Origin: Paenibacillus dakarensis
GTDB lineage: Bacteria > Bacillota > Bacilli > Paenibacillales > Paenibacillaceae
Reading direction: 5' to 3'
DNA: 52,963 nt
Assembly: GCF_001373415.1 (NCBI RefSeq)
Contig: NZ_CDSE01000090.1
Location: 1-52,963, forward strand
Both the position numbers and the translations under genes were made by a program. The notes under the pieces were generated by a model. That model ran no database searches. It was not told where the DNA came from and saw only the letters and a program-made list of their open reading frames with translations. This document shows, one piece after another, positions 23,346-31,732 of the stretch (position 1 is its first letter; every line of letters begins with the position of its first letter).

Positions 23346-24020
23346 ATGTGCAGACGGTTTTCCATGTCCGCTGGAATAGATGAGATTAGCAGGCATTTCG
23401 GGATTAGCAGAGTAATGTACTATTATAAAAACCGGTACAACATTAGCCCTACGCAAAATACCCCCGTTATACTTCATGATCAGGGAGAGAAGGTGCTTGA
23501 TGAGCTCCGGTGGGGAATGGTTCCATACTGGGGAAGAGATGCAGTAAATGCGAATCTGTATTCAGTGGATCAAAACCCAACCTACCGAAAAATAATGGAC
23601 ACTCAGAGATGTATCATTCCAAGCAACGGATTTTACTACTGGAGAACGGTAGGGAAGAAGAGTTATGCTGTCAGGGTAGTATCACCAAACCATAAGCTGT
23701 TCGGAGTTGCAGGGTTGTATGAGACTTGGCGGGATGCCAGTGGTGAGAAGATCGTAACCTGTACCATGCTCATGACTGAAGCAAATATATTTATTCGGGA
23801 GTTTGAGGAGCGCATGCCAGCAATCTTATCGGAAGAGGATATAGAGACCTGGCTGAACCCGGAGACAAAAGGCCTAAACAATCTGCAGCCATTACTCAAA
23901 ACCCACACGGAGGCCATGAGAATTTATCCTGTTACACCTATGGTAGCCAATGATGATCATGACCATGAGCAGTGTATAGAAGAGATGGATCTTAAATTAG
24001 CCTGGGTTAAAAATTTGTAG
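23346..24020 (+). CDS. SRAP-family protein (SOS response-associated), divergent active site
   Basis: A 224-aa member of the YedK/HMCES family, which crosslinks to abasic sites in single-stranded DNA through Cys2. ATG at 23346 is chosen because it follows AAGGAGGG by 7 nt and places Cys at position 2 (MCRRFSM). The fold is clear: LRWGMVPYWG, RCIIPSNGFYYW, GVAGLYETW, RMPAIL. Asn68 in NAN keeps the conserved Asn. The usual catalytic Glu in GFYEW is Tyr98, the usual His two residues before RMP is Glu154, and Arg of the NAR motif is Asn70. Chemistry may therefore be altered or lost. It is monocistronic, with a LexA-like box upstream. Confidence 0.88.
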   Translation: MCRRFSMSAGIDEISRHFGISRVMYYYKNRYNISPTQNTPVILHDQGEKVLDELRWGMVPYWGRDAVNANLYSVDQNPTYRKIMDTQRCIIPSNGFYYWRTVGKKSYAVRVVSPNHKLFGVAGLYETWRDASGEKIVTCTMLMTEANIFIREFEERMPAILSEEDIETWLNPETKGLNNLQPLLKTHTEAMRIYPVTPMVANDDHDHEQCIEEMDLKLAWVKNL

Positions 24021-24070
24021 CATAAGAATAAAAGTTTGCATTATTTGAGCAGGTTTCTGCAGTTCATAAA

Positions 24071-24102
24071 CAATCCGATCTATCATCGGGTTGTTTTTTT
24101 TT
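24071..24102 (+). terminator. Terminator after the SRAP gene
   Basis: Stem CAATCCGAT/ATCGGGTTG (24071-24079 and 24085-24093) and a run of nine T residues. Confidence 0.93.
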
Positions 24103-24441
24103 GTATGGAATCATTAAATAACATTACATGAAATAAGTTAGTTAAGCATAAAGAGAAGATATGAAGTCAGACTTCTTCCCCTCAATATGACCTAGAGTCG
24201 TTATTTTAATGCAGGAAAGCGATCATGCGACAAAATAACCAGTATTAATGTTATGTTTCCTAACATATAAAATGTTTTTTTGCCTCTGATCATGAATATT
24301 TATGGAAATAACATAAAAGTCAAAACAGTTTTACCATTAATTCTACAAAAAATATCCGTAATTATTTCTAAGATAACTCATTAATTTAACCGCAAACGGC
24401 TATTAGCAAACATATTTTTTGAGGAAAATATGAAAAAGTAA
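24103..24441. other. AT-rich spacer upstream of the oligopeptide transporter promoter
   Basis: No supported gene or RNA; many A/T runs. It could hold regulator sites for the opp promoter, but none is recognised. Confidence 0.55.
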
Positions 24442-24470
24442 TTGACGTCACCTATTTTTACACGTATCAT
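24442..24470 (+). promoter_or_regulatory. Promoter of the oligopeptide ABC transporter operon
   Basis: TTGACG at 24442-24447 and TATCAT at 24465-24470, 17 nt apart. It gives a leader of about 190 nt containing a 10-bp palindrome CAGCATGCTG (24561-24570) and a 9-bp hairpin AGGATAATT/AATTGTCCT (24606-24614 and 24619-24627). Confidence 0.78.
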
Positions 24471-24668
24471 AACATTAATTTTACTTACAAGAAGATATTG
24501 CTAAACATTTTGGTACTAATTGACCAATGGTATATTTATTGGCAGACTACCAGCCTATTACAGCATGCTGCATACATCCTAGATTCATCCATCTGTAATT
24601 ATTTAAGGATAATTTCTAAATTGTCCTAATAATTTATATGCAAGAACATTTTTAGAAGGAGGATTAGC

Positions 24669-26438
24669 ATGAAGAAAAGAATGTCGCTATTGCTGGTAAT
24701 CATGTTGCTTGCCATCTCTGTCTTGGCAGCATGTTCCGGCGGCAAGGCTGAAGAGCCAAAACAAGGGGAAGAAGCAGGTCAACAAACTCCTAGCAAGGAA
24801 GAGGGCAAAGATAAAGAAGAAGCTCCTCCTGCAGGTGAAGGTGAAGATGATAGCCAAGGTTATTTCGAAGCTCAAGATCCATCAGCAAATCCACAAACAG
24901 CTTTAGATCGTAAGGATACGCTGATCATTGGTACGACATCACCAAAAGGTGTGTTCAACCCACTCTTCTGGCAAACTTCTTATGACAAATGGGTTGCGGA
25001 TATTATCTTCGATACGTTCTTGCAAGTGTCCGGTGACGGAACATACACGGAAAGCTTGGCTGAAAGCGCTGAGGTTTCCGAGGATGGCTTGACGTATACG
25101 TTTAAGCTGAAGCCAGGCGTGACTTATTCGGACGGAACGCCGATGACGGTTAAAGACTACGTGTTCGCTCTTAAAGTTCTGCACGATCCAACGTATGATG
25201 GCGAATCCGACATCATGTCTATGAAAATTGTAGGCGGTCAAGAGTATTATGACGGTAAAACGGACGAAATTTCCGGTGTTAAAGTCATTGATGATCAAAC
25301 CGTTGAAATTAAAGTAAGCGAAGCTACAGCTCTTACTCGTGATTATTTGGGAGAGGTTGCTTTCCTTCCTGAGCACTACTACGGTAAGGATTTCAAAAGA
25401 GGAAGCATGGATTCCTTGAAAACATTGCATGACAAGCCACTGGGCAGCGGTCCATATATCTTGAAAAAGTTCTCTCCAGGTCAAGAAGTGGTACTTGAAG
25501 CTAACCCTAACTATTTCAAAGGCGCACCAAAAGTCCAAAACGTTGTTCTCAAAACGACAACAGAAGAAACAAGACTTCCAATGCTGCAATCCGGCGAAAT
25601 TGATATGGATATGATTAGTGTAAGTGAAGACAATGTGGAAGAAGTGAAGTCACTTGGCTTCCTCGACCTCAACATCTTCCCAACAAACGGTTATGGTTAT
25701 ATCGCATTTAACCACAATCTTGATAAGTTCAAAGATCAAAAGGTTCGCCAAGCTCTGATGTACGGCTTGAACCGTGCTGATACTGTTGAAGCGATCTATG
25801 GTAGATACGCTAACCCGCTTAACATTCCAGAGTCCAGCGTATCTTGGGCTTTCACAGATGAGAACATCGAGCCTTATGATTTCGATCCAGAAAAAGCTAA
25901 GCAGCTTCTTGATGAAGCAGGCTGGGTTGCCGGTGCTGACGGCATTCGTGAGAAGAACGGCGAGAAGTTTACCATCGATTTCTCTGCAACAGCAGATAAC
26001 CCGGTTGTAGAAGCGTTACTTCCAATCATGTCTTCTAACTACAAAGATTTAGGTATTGAAGTTAAAGCTGAGACGCTTGATTTCAACGCAATTATGGATA
26101 AGAAGGACAGAGGCGAGTTTGAAATGTTCTTCGCTGCATGGGGCTTGACTGCAGATCCAGATAACACCGTATACATCACTAAAGGTGCACAGAATGACAC
26201 AGGTTATTCCAACAAAACGGTTGATGAACTCATGAGAAAAGGTAAAGTGACGCTGGATGTTGAAGCACGTAAAGACATCTACAAGCAAATGTACCAAGAA
26301 ATGAACAAAGACCTGCCTAACCTGTTCCTTTACCAAAGACGTGATGCTTGGGCAATCAACAGCCGCGTAAAAGGATTCGATATTACAGCTTATAAAGACT
26401 TCACTCTGAGTCTCTATCAAGTTGAACTTCAACAATAA
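24669..26438 (+). CDS. Oligopeptide ABC transporter substrate-binding lipoprotein (family 5, OppA/DppE-like)
   Basis: A 589-aa lipoprotein that captures peptides outside the membrane. The signal peptide ends at lipobox VLAAC (Cys22), followed by a long Glu/Lys-rich flexible linker (about 25-70). The family 5 domain has the signature YTFKLKPGVTYSDGTPMTVKD (core KPGVTYSDGTPMT), then PLGSGPYILKKF and RQALMYGLNR. Codon use is A-rich, as in highly expressed genes. AAGGAGGATTAGC precedes the ATG. It leads an operon of two permeases and two ATPases. Substrate size (di- versus oligopeptide) cannot be read from sequence. Confidence 0.93.
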   Translation: MKKRMSLLLVIMLLAISVLAACSGGKAEEPKQGEEAGQQTPSKEEGKDKEEAPPAGEGEDDSQGYFEAQDPSANPQTALDRKDTLIIGTTSPKGVFNPLFWQTSYDKWVADIIFDTFLQVSGDGTYTESLAESAEVSEDGLTYTFKLKPGVTYSDGTPMTVKDYVFALKVLHDPTYDGESDIMSMKIVGGQEYYDGKTDEISGVKVIDDQTVEIKVSEATALTRDYLGEVAFLPEHYYGKDFKRGSMDSLKTLHDKPLGSGPYILKKFSPGQEVVLEANPNYFKGAPKVQNVVLKTTTEETRLPMLQSGEIDMDMISVSEDNVEEVKSLGFLDLNIFPTNGYGYIAFNHNLDKFKDQKVRQALMYGLNRADTVEAIYGRYANPLNIPESSVSWAFTDENIEPYDFDPEKAKQLLDEAGWVAGADGIREKNGEKFTIDFSATADNPVVEALLPIMSSNYKDLGIEVKAETLDFNAIMDKKDRGEFEMFFAAWGLTADPDNTVYITKGAQNDTGYSNKTVDELMRKGKVTLDVEARKDIYKQMYQEMNKDLPNLFLYQRRDAWAINSRVKGFDITAYKDFTLSLYQVELQQ

Positions 26439-26448
26439 CATCAGGAAA

Positions 26449-26480
26449 GATATGCTCAGCTCACTCGAGCTGGGCATATC
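26449..26480 (+). other. Intercistronic hairpin after the substrate-binding protein gene
   Basis: A 14-bp stem (26449-26462 with 26467-26480), loop ACTC, without a T-run. Such hairpins usually protect the upstream message end, giving more binding protein than permease from one transcript. Confidence 0.75.
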
Positions 26481-26504
26481 CACTTATACGCCGGGAGGAA
26501 TATT

Positions 26505-27467
26505 ATGAAGCAGTACATTATCCGGAGGCTGCTGCAGATGATCCCGACCATGATCGGGATATCCATACTTGTCTTTGCCATATCCGCTATGGTGCCAGGT
26601 GATTATATCACCGCAAAGAACAGTCCGAGTATGACGGCTGAGAAAAAAGCCGAACTTCGGGCTATTTACGGTTTAGACAAGCCGCCTGTAGAACGCTATT
26701 TGACATGGGCTGGACACATGGTTACAGGAAATATGGGGGATTCCCTCCAACATAAACAGCCGGTTACCAAGGTTATTGGTAACTATGTATGGAATTCATT
26801 TCTCATCGCTTTTATCAGTTTGATTCTCAGTTGGATTATAGCTGTGTTCGCCGGGGTCTTCTCGGCCAAGTTCCAATATTCACTATTTGATAAAATAGTG
26901 ACCTTGCTCGTCTTTTTGTGTATGTCTCTACCTTCATTCTTTATCGGTCTCTTACTTATCAAAGTATTTGCGCTGGAATTGGGTTGGTTCCCTGTCGGCG
27001 GTATGACGACAGCCGGCTCAAAAGCAACAGGACTCGGATATATTTTGGATGTTGCAGAACATGCCTTCATGCCAGTCCTCGTTCTAACCATGCTCAGTAC
27101 AGGTAGCTTGACTCGTTATTTCCGGACAAGCATGCTGGAAGTTATCCGTCAGGATTATATTAGAACCGCACGGGCTAAGGGATTGAATGAGCGCAAGGTT
27201 ATTTTCAAACACGCGCTCCGCAATGCGATGCTGCCTGCCATTACACTGATGGGATTTGAATTGCCGGCATTGTTCGGCGGTGCCATCATCCTGGAAAAGG
27301 TATTTATATGGCCAGGTATTGGTCAGGTTTACCTGGAATCAATCAGCGTTCGCGACTATCCGTTTTTGCTCGGCTTCACCATTTTCCTGGCTGTTCTGAC
27401 ATTGATCGGAAACCTGATTTCCGACGTACTGTACGGAGCCGCAGATCCAAGAATCCGTTTAAAGTAG
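26505..27467 (+). CDS. Oligopeptide ABC transporter permease (OppB/DppB-like)
   Basis: A 320-aa inner-membrane subunit with six predicted helices. It has the GIS-type N-terminus (MKQYIIRRLLQMIPTMIGIS, core RRLLQMIPTMIGIS) typical of DppB/OppB. The EAA loop for ATPase contact is DYIRTARAKGLNERKVIFKHALRNA (core TARAKGLNERKVIFKHALRN, about 218-240). GGGAGGAATATT precedes the ATG. It is the second gene of the operon. Confidence 0.94.
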   Translation: MKQYIIRRLLQMIPTMIGISILVFAISAMVPGDYITAKNSPSMTAEKKAELRAIYGLDKPPVERYLTWAGHMVTGNMGDSLQHKQPVTKVIGNYVWNSFLIAFISLILSWIIAVFAGVFSAKFQYSLFDKIVTLLVFLCMSLPSFFIGLLLIKVFALELGWFPVGGMTTAGSKATGLGYILDVAEHAFMPVLVLTMLSTGSLTRYFRTSMLEVIRQDYIRTARAKGLNERKVIFKHALRNAMLPAITLMGFELPALFGGAIILEKVFIWPGIGQVYLESISVRDYPFLLGFTIFLAVLTLIGNLISDVLYGAADPRIRLK

Positions 27468-27479
27468 GAGGAGATTATA

Positions 27480-28403
27480 TTGTCCCTGGAGGCTGCACCT
27501 CTTGATATGAATACACAAGTCCCAGCCAAGCAGCCGGACTCCCCGTGGAGAATCGCAATTCGCCGATTCACCCGTAACCGACTGGCCGTTATCGGACTTT
27601 TTATATTGGTTATTATGGCGTTGTTCTGTATTTTTGGACCGATGATATCGCCATATGAGCTTGAGCAGTACGATGTCAAAAACAAGAATGCTTCACCGAG
27701 TGCTGATCACTGGCTTGGTACGGATAAGCTTGGACGGGATGTCCTGCTTCGTCTCATGCTTGCTGGCCGGATATCTCTAACCGTTGGTTTAGTAGCAACA
27801 GGCATTTCCCTGATTATTGGCGGTACATTGGGCGCTTTGGCAGGTTTCTACCGCAAGTTTACAGATACGATTATTATGCGTGCCGCTGATATCTTTATGT
27901 CACTGCCGTCATTGCCAATCCTGATCATTCTGGGTGCCATTTTATCTGACTTAAAGGTTGACCCGAAGGATCGGATATATTTCTTGATGCTCATTCTCGG
28001 TATTCTGGGGTGGACGACGATCGCCCGTCTCGTACGCGGTCAAATCCTGACGCTGCGTGAACAGGAGTTCATGCAAGCTACGGAAGCGCTCGGTCTTCGG
28101 GATCGTCGCAAAATTTTCCGCCACCTGATGCCAAATACCGTTCCTATTATAATTGTCACTGCAACGCTCGGTGTGGCTTCTGCCATTATCTCTGAATCAG
28201 CACTAAGCTTCCTGGGTGTTGGCGTTATACCACCAACTCCGTCATGGGGGAACATGATTTCTTCCGCGAACAGTCTGATTGACTTCCGCGAGAGACCGTG
28301 GCTGTGGATCCCGCCAGGTTTGTGTATATTGATAACCGTTGTAGCGATCAATCTGATCGGGGACGGGCTTCGCGACGCACTTGACCCTAAAATGAAGAAG
28401 TAG
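27480..28403 (+). CDS. Oligopeptide ABC transporter permease (OppC/DppC-like)
   Basis: A 307-aa partner permease. The N-terminal cytosolic segment is followed by a first helix (about 36-57), the conserved HWLGTDKLGRDVLLRLMLAGR (core HWLGTDKLGRDVL), further helices, and the EAA loop EFMQATEALGLRDRRKIFRH. TTG at 27480 is the start, with GGAGGAG 6 nt upstream. It is 12 nt after the OppB-like gene. Confidence 0.94.
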   Translation: MSLEAAPLDMNTQVPAKQPDSPWRIAIRRFTRNRLAVIGLFILVIMALFCIFGPMISPYELEQYDVKNKNASPSADHWLGTDKLGRDVLLRLMLAGRISLTVGLVATGISLIIGGTLGALAGFYRKFTDTIIMRAADIFMSLPSLPILIILGAILSDLKVDPKDRIYFLMLILGILGWTTIARLVRGQILTLREQEFMQATEALGLRDRRKIFRHLMPNTVPIIIVTATLGVASAIISESALSFLGVGVIPPTPSWGNMISSANSLIDFRERPWLWIPPGLCILITVVAINLIGDGLRDALDPKMKK

Positions 28404-28414
28404 GAGATGCGACA

Positions 28415-29392
28415 ATGGCAAAAGATTTAGTTGAATTCCGCAATTTAAAAACGCATTTTCATACCTCCGCAGGTACAGTGAAAGCCGTTGACGATGTCAG
28501 CTTTACCATTCGTGAAGGCGAGACGCTGTGCGTAGTTGGTGAATCCGGTTGCGGAAAAAGTGTGACGGCAATGTCACTCATGCGTTTGCTTGAGGTACCT
28601 CCTGTTGGAGGGGAAATTCTGTTTGAAGGAAAAGACCTTCTCCAAATGAATAAACGGGATATAAGTATGATCAGAGGCAACGAGATTGCGATGATCTTTC
28701 AGGAGCCGATGTCATCGCTAAACCCGGTGCTTACGATTGGAGAGCAGATCGTTGAACCGATCATGCTGCATCAGCTGGTAACGCGTAAAGAAGCACGGAC
28801 TCGTGCGATTGAGCTCATCAATCTGGTTGGAATTCCGCGCGCAGAGAAAATTTACGATTCCTATCCGCATGAGCTGAGCGGCGGAATGCGGCAGCGGATC
28901 ATGATTGCGATTGCTCTAAGCTGTAATCCAAAATTGATCGTCGCCGATGAGCCAACCACAGCACTTGATGTTACGATTCAGGCACAAATTCTGGACTTGA
29001 TGCGTGATATTAAGAAGAAGTTCAATACTTCGATAATGCTAATAACGCATGACCTTGGTGTCGTAGCGGAAATGGCCGATTATGTAGTTGTTATGTATGC
29101 CGGTAAAGTGATTGAAGAGGCTCCTGTGATTGAGCTGTTCCAGAACCCAAAGCATCCGTACACCAAGGGCCTTTTAAAGGCTAAACCAGTCATAAACCAG
29201 AAACAGGACCGCTTGTATTCCATACCGGGGCAAGTACCTAATCCGATTGAACTCGGTAACAACTGCCATTTCCACGACAGATGCGAATTTTGCATGAAGA
29301 TATGCACTGAGAAAGAACCTCCGCTTGGCCTCGACCCAGATGGCCATAAGGTCGCATGCTGGCTGTATGAAGAGGAGGGTAAACAGAAATGA
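28415..29392 (+). CDS. Oligopeptide ABC transporter ATPase (OppD/DppD-like)
   Basis: A 325-aa ATPase. Walker A GESGCGKS is near 42-49, the ABC signature is LSGGMRQR, Walker B LIVADEPTTALD and the H-loop ITHDLG. The C-terminal OppD/F extension holds a four-cysteine cluster (CHFHDRCEFCMKIC), a possible iron-sulfur site of this family. It powers transport with the next gene, whose ATG overlaps its TGA. Confidence 0.95.
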   Translation: MAKDLVEFRNLKTHFHTSAGTVKAVDDVSFTIREGETLCVVGESGCGKSVTAMSLMRLLEVPPVGGEILFEGKDLLQMNKRDISMIRGNEIAMIFQEPMSSLNPVLTIGEQIVEPIMLHQLVTRKEARTRAIELINLVGIPRAEKIYDSYPHELSGGMRQRIMIAIALSCNPKLIVADEPTTALDVTIQAQILDLMRDIKKKFNTSIMLITHDLGVVAEMADYVVVMYAGKVIEEAPVIELFQNPKHPYTKGLLKAKPVINQKQDRLYSIPGQVPNPIELGNNCHFHDRCEFCMKICTEKEPPLGLDPDGHKVACWLYEEEGKQK

Positions 29393-30354
29393 GTCAAGCA
29401 CTGATCGAAGTAAACGATCTGAAGAAATATTTCCCCGTTAGAGGCGGGGTATTTCAACGGACCGTTGGTAACGTAAAGGCTGTTGACGGTGTAAGCTTTT
29501 CGATTAATCGCGGTGAATCCTTCGGACTCGTTGGAGAATCCGGCTGCGGTAAGAGCACAATTGGCCGGACTATCCTCCGTCTGCTTGAGAAAACGGATGG
29601 AAATGTCATATTTAATGGACAAGATATTCATGATTTATCCAAATCACAAATGCGCGGAATGCGTAAAAAAATGCAGATTGTCTTTCAAGATCCGTTCAGC
29701 TCATTGAATCCGAGAATCAAGATTGGTGAAGCGATTGGTGAAGCCCTGCTTGACCACGGTTTAGTGAGTCGTAAGGAGCTTAAAGAGCGTGTGATCGAAA
29801 CCTTGAAAATTTGTGGCCTGGCCGATTATCATTATGACCGGTTCCCGCATGAATTCTCAGGTGGACAGCGCCAGCGTATCGGTATTGCCCGGGCCCTGAT
29901 TATGAACCCGGAGTTCATCGTTGCGGATGAGCCGGTTTCGGCTCTTGACGTATCTATTCAAGCTCAGATTATTAATCTGCTCAGCGATCTGCAGAGAGAG
30001 AAGCAGCTCACATATCTGTTCATTTCTCATGATCTTAGTGTTGTCGAGCATCTCTGTGACCGGATCGGTGTTATGTATCTGGGTTCTATGGTGGAGATGG
30101 CGCCGAAGGAGGAGCTGTTCCGTAATCCGCTTCATCCTTATACCAAGGCTCTTTTATCCGCAGTGCCAGTGCCGGACCCGCTTTACAAGCGTGATCGAAT
30201 CGTTCTGAAGGGCGATATTCCAAGCCCGGCGAATCCGCCATCAGGCTGTAAGTTCCATACTCGCTGTCCATTAGCGACGGATTTGTGCAAGCAGCAGGTG
30301 CCGGAATATCGCAATATGGGCGACAATCATTTTGTAGCATGTCATTATGCGTAA
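29389..30354 (+). CDS. Oligopeptide ABC transporter ATPase (OppF/DppF-like)
   Basis: The 321-aa second ATPase. The OppF-type opening is LKKYFPVRGGVFQRTVGNVKAVDGVSF (core LKKYFPVRGGVFQR), with Walker A GESGCGKST, signature FSGGQRQR, Walker B FIVADEPVSALD and the C-terminal FHTRCPLATDLC cysteine segment. It is the last gene of the five-gene transporter operon and overlaps the OppD-like gene by 4 nt. Confidence 0.95.
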   Translation: MSQALIEVNDLKKYFPVRGGVFQRTVGNVKAVDGVSFSINRGESFGLVGESGCGKSTIGRTILRLLEKTDGNVIFNGQDIHDLSKSQMRGMRKKMQIVFQDPFSSLNPRIKIGEAIGEALLDHGLVSRKELKERVIETLKICGLADYHYDRFPHEFSGGQRQRIGIARALIMNPEFIVADEPVSALDVSIQAQIINLLSDLQREKQLTYLFISHDLSVVEHLCDRIGVMYLGSMVEMAPKEELFRNPLHPYTKALLSAVPVPDPLYKRDRIVLKGDIPSPANPPSGCKFHTRCPLATDLCKQQVPEYRNMGDNHFVACHYA

Positions 30355-30379
30355 TTTACTAATAATGAAAAACGATTAT

Positions 30380-30414
30380 AACAGCGGCAGGTGACACCTG
30401 TTCGCTGTTTTTTA
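30380..30414 (+). terminator. Terminator of the oligopeptide transporter operon
   Basis: Outer stem AACAGCG/CGCTGTT (30380-30386 and 30403-30409), inner stem CAGGTG/CACCTG, then TTTTTATT. Confidence 0.92.
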
Positions 30415-30493
30415 TTGGAAAATAAAAATTTTTTTTGAAAAAATGCAGACCAAATGGCCCTTTAAACCGTCTAATAAGATGGAGGGCATACAT

Positions 30494-31426
30494 ATGATAA
30501 AAAATCGTTGGATTTGGTTTGTTATGTGCGTAGTGATGATCATCTCTGTAACTTTAGGAATGACAAGATACGTGGAACGATTCGCAATGAAACCGGAAGT
30601 GGATGCACTCGCAGTGGTGCTGATGGATTTAACTACAGGCCAGATCTTATTGGATCAGAATGGTGATGTGCCGTTACCTCCTGCCAATATGCCAAAGCTG
30701 ATGACGGAACTGATTATTATGGATGAAATTAAAGCAGGACTCCATAGCTGGGGAGATAAGGTGACGATCAGCGAAAATGCCAGCCAGGTTGGTGGCGTGC
30801 GCTTATCGCTCAAGGAAGGGGAAACACTCACGGTAAAAGAGCTGTTCCAGAGCATGACTGTTTATTCGGCTAATGATGCAGCTGTGGCACTTGCGGAACA
30901 TTTTGCCGGTACGGAAGAGGCCTTTGTAAGACGAATGAATCAGAAGGCTAAGGAGATCCGGCTTTCCAGCCAATCGTATTTCGTTAATGCTTCTGGGCTG
31001 GAGGCAGAAGAAAGTGAAGAAGAAGCCACGGATCCAAACCGGGAGACACGCATGACAGCCGAAGATACGGCGAGGCTTGCGGCCCATCTGATTCATAATC
31101 ATCCTGAAATTCTAAATACATCGAGTAAAACACAGATGAAGCTGAAAGGGCGGGACTTGTATTTAAGCAATACGAACTGGATGCTTCCTTCACTTGCTGG
31201 TCCCTACTCCTATGAAGGAACAGACGGCTTGAAGACAGGCTTTACGGAGAAAGCGGGTTACTGCTTTACGGGAACGGCGCAGAAGGGCGGGAAGCGTCTT
31301 ATCGCTGTTGTCATGGGTACGAAGAGCACGGAGGCGCGATTTGAGGAGACTCGGAAGTTGTTTGATTATGGATTTTCCAGGACGATATCTTTAAAAGGGC
31401 GGCTGAGTGCCTGGTTCCATGTATAG
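30494..31426 (+). CDS. DacF-like D-alanyl-D-alanine carboxypeptidase homologue lacking the catalytic serine
   Basis: A 310-aa protein with an N-terminal membrane anchor or signal (about 6-27) and a peptidase S11 fold. Two of the three active-site motifs are intact: SAN in VYSANDAAVALAEH and KTG in GTDGLKTGFTEKAGYCFTG (core DGLKTGFTEKAG). In the SxxK motif, usually ASMTK, the sequence is PPANMPKLMTE, so the nucleophile is Asn65 (codon AAT, 30686-30688). It also lacks the C-terminal PBP5 domain of DacF/DacA. It probably cannot hydrolyse D-Ala-D-Ala and may act as a binding or regulatory protein. GGAGGGCATACAT precedes the ATG at 30494, chosen over an upstream in-frame start lacking a ribosome site. 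Confidence 0.85.
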   Translation: MIKNRWIWFVMCVVMIISVTLGMTRYVERFAMKPEVDALAVVLMDLTTGQILLDQNGDVPLPPANMPKLMTELIIMDEIKAGLHSWGDKVTISENASQVGGVRLSLKEGETLTVKELFQSMTVYSANDAAVALAEHFAGTEEAFVRRMNQKAKEIRLSSQSYFVNASGLEAEESEEEATDPNRETRMTAEDTARLAAHLIHNHPEILNTSSKTQMKLKGRDLYLSNTNWMLPSLAGPYSYEGTDGLKTGFTEKAGYCFTGTAQKGGKRLIAVVMGTKSTEARFEETRKLFDYGFSRTISLKGRLSAWFHV

Positions 31427-31524
31427 GGACCTCTTAGCGGCTCTTTTTTTATATCCTATAAATCTAAAATTCTCATTAAGAGTTTAACAAAAATTGATAG
31501 TTTTATTGAACAGTTACCTAGCTC

Positions 31525-31554
31525 TTCACAGAAAGCATTCGTCTGGTTTACAAT
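31525..31554 (+). promoter_or_regulatory. Candidate promoter of the LCP gene
   Basis: TTCACA at 31525-31530 and TACAAT at 31549-31554, 18 nt apart. The predicted start near 31561 falls at the first base of a structured leader. Confidence 0.65.
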
Positions 31555-31560
31555 AGACCA

Positions 31561-31732
31561 TGTGCTGCTTCTCCCCCTGTGTATGAAACAGGACTCGGTT
31601 ATGCGTCAGGAGTACGTTTAACCGTTTAATAAAGAAAGGAGGCGAGCTAACAGGCAGCAGTTACTTCTGCTATCCATGGTTTACCTCATATAAATATGCT
31701 TTTATTTTATAAAAAAAGAAGGAATCCAATTC
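31561..31732 (+). promoter_or_regulatory. Structured 5' leader of the LCP gene
   Basis: A closing stem (31564-31568 with 31655-31659, extendable by wobble pairs) encloses two hairpins: CCTGT/ACAGG (31576-31580 and 31588-31592) and a two-part one CGGTTA..CGT/ACG..TAACCG (31596-31606 and 31614-31624). An orphan AAAGGAGG (about 31636-31642) lies inside with no start codon at the right distance. The shape resembles a three-way-junction regulatory leader, but no riboswitch class is recognised. Confidence 0.5.
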
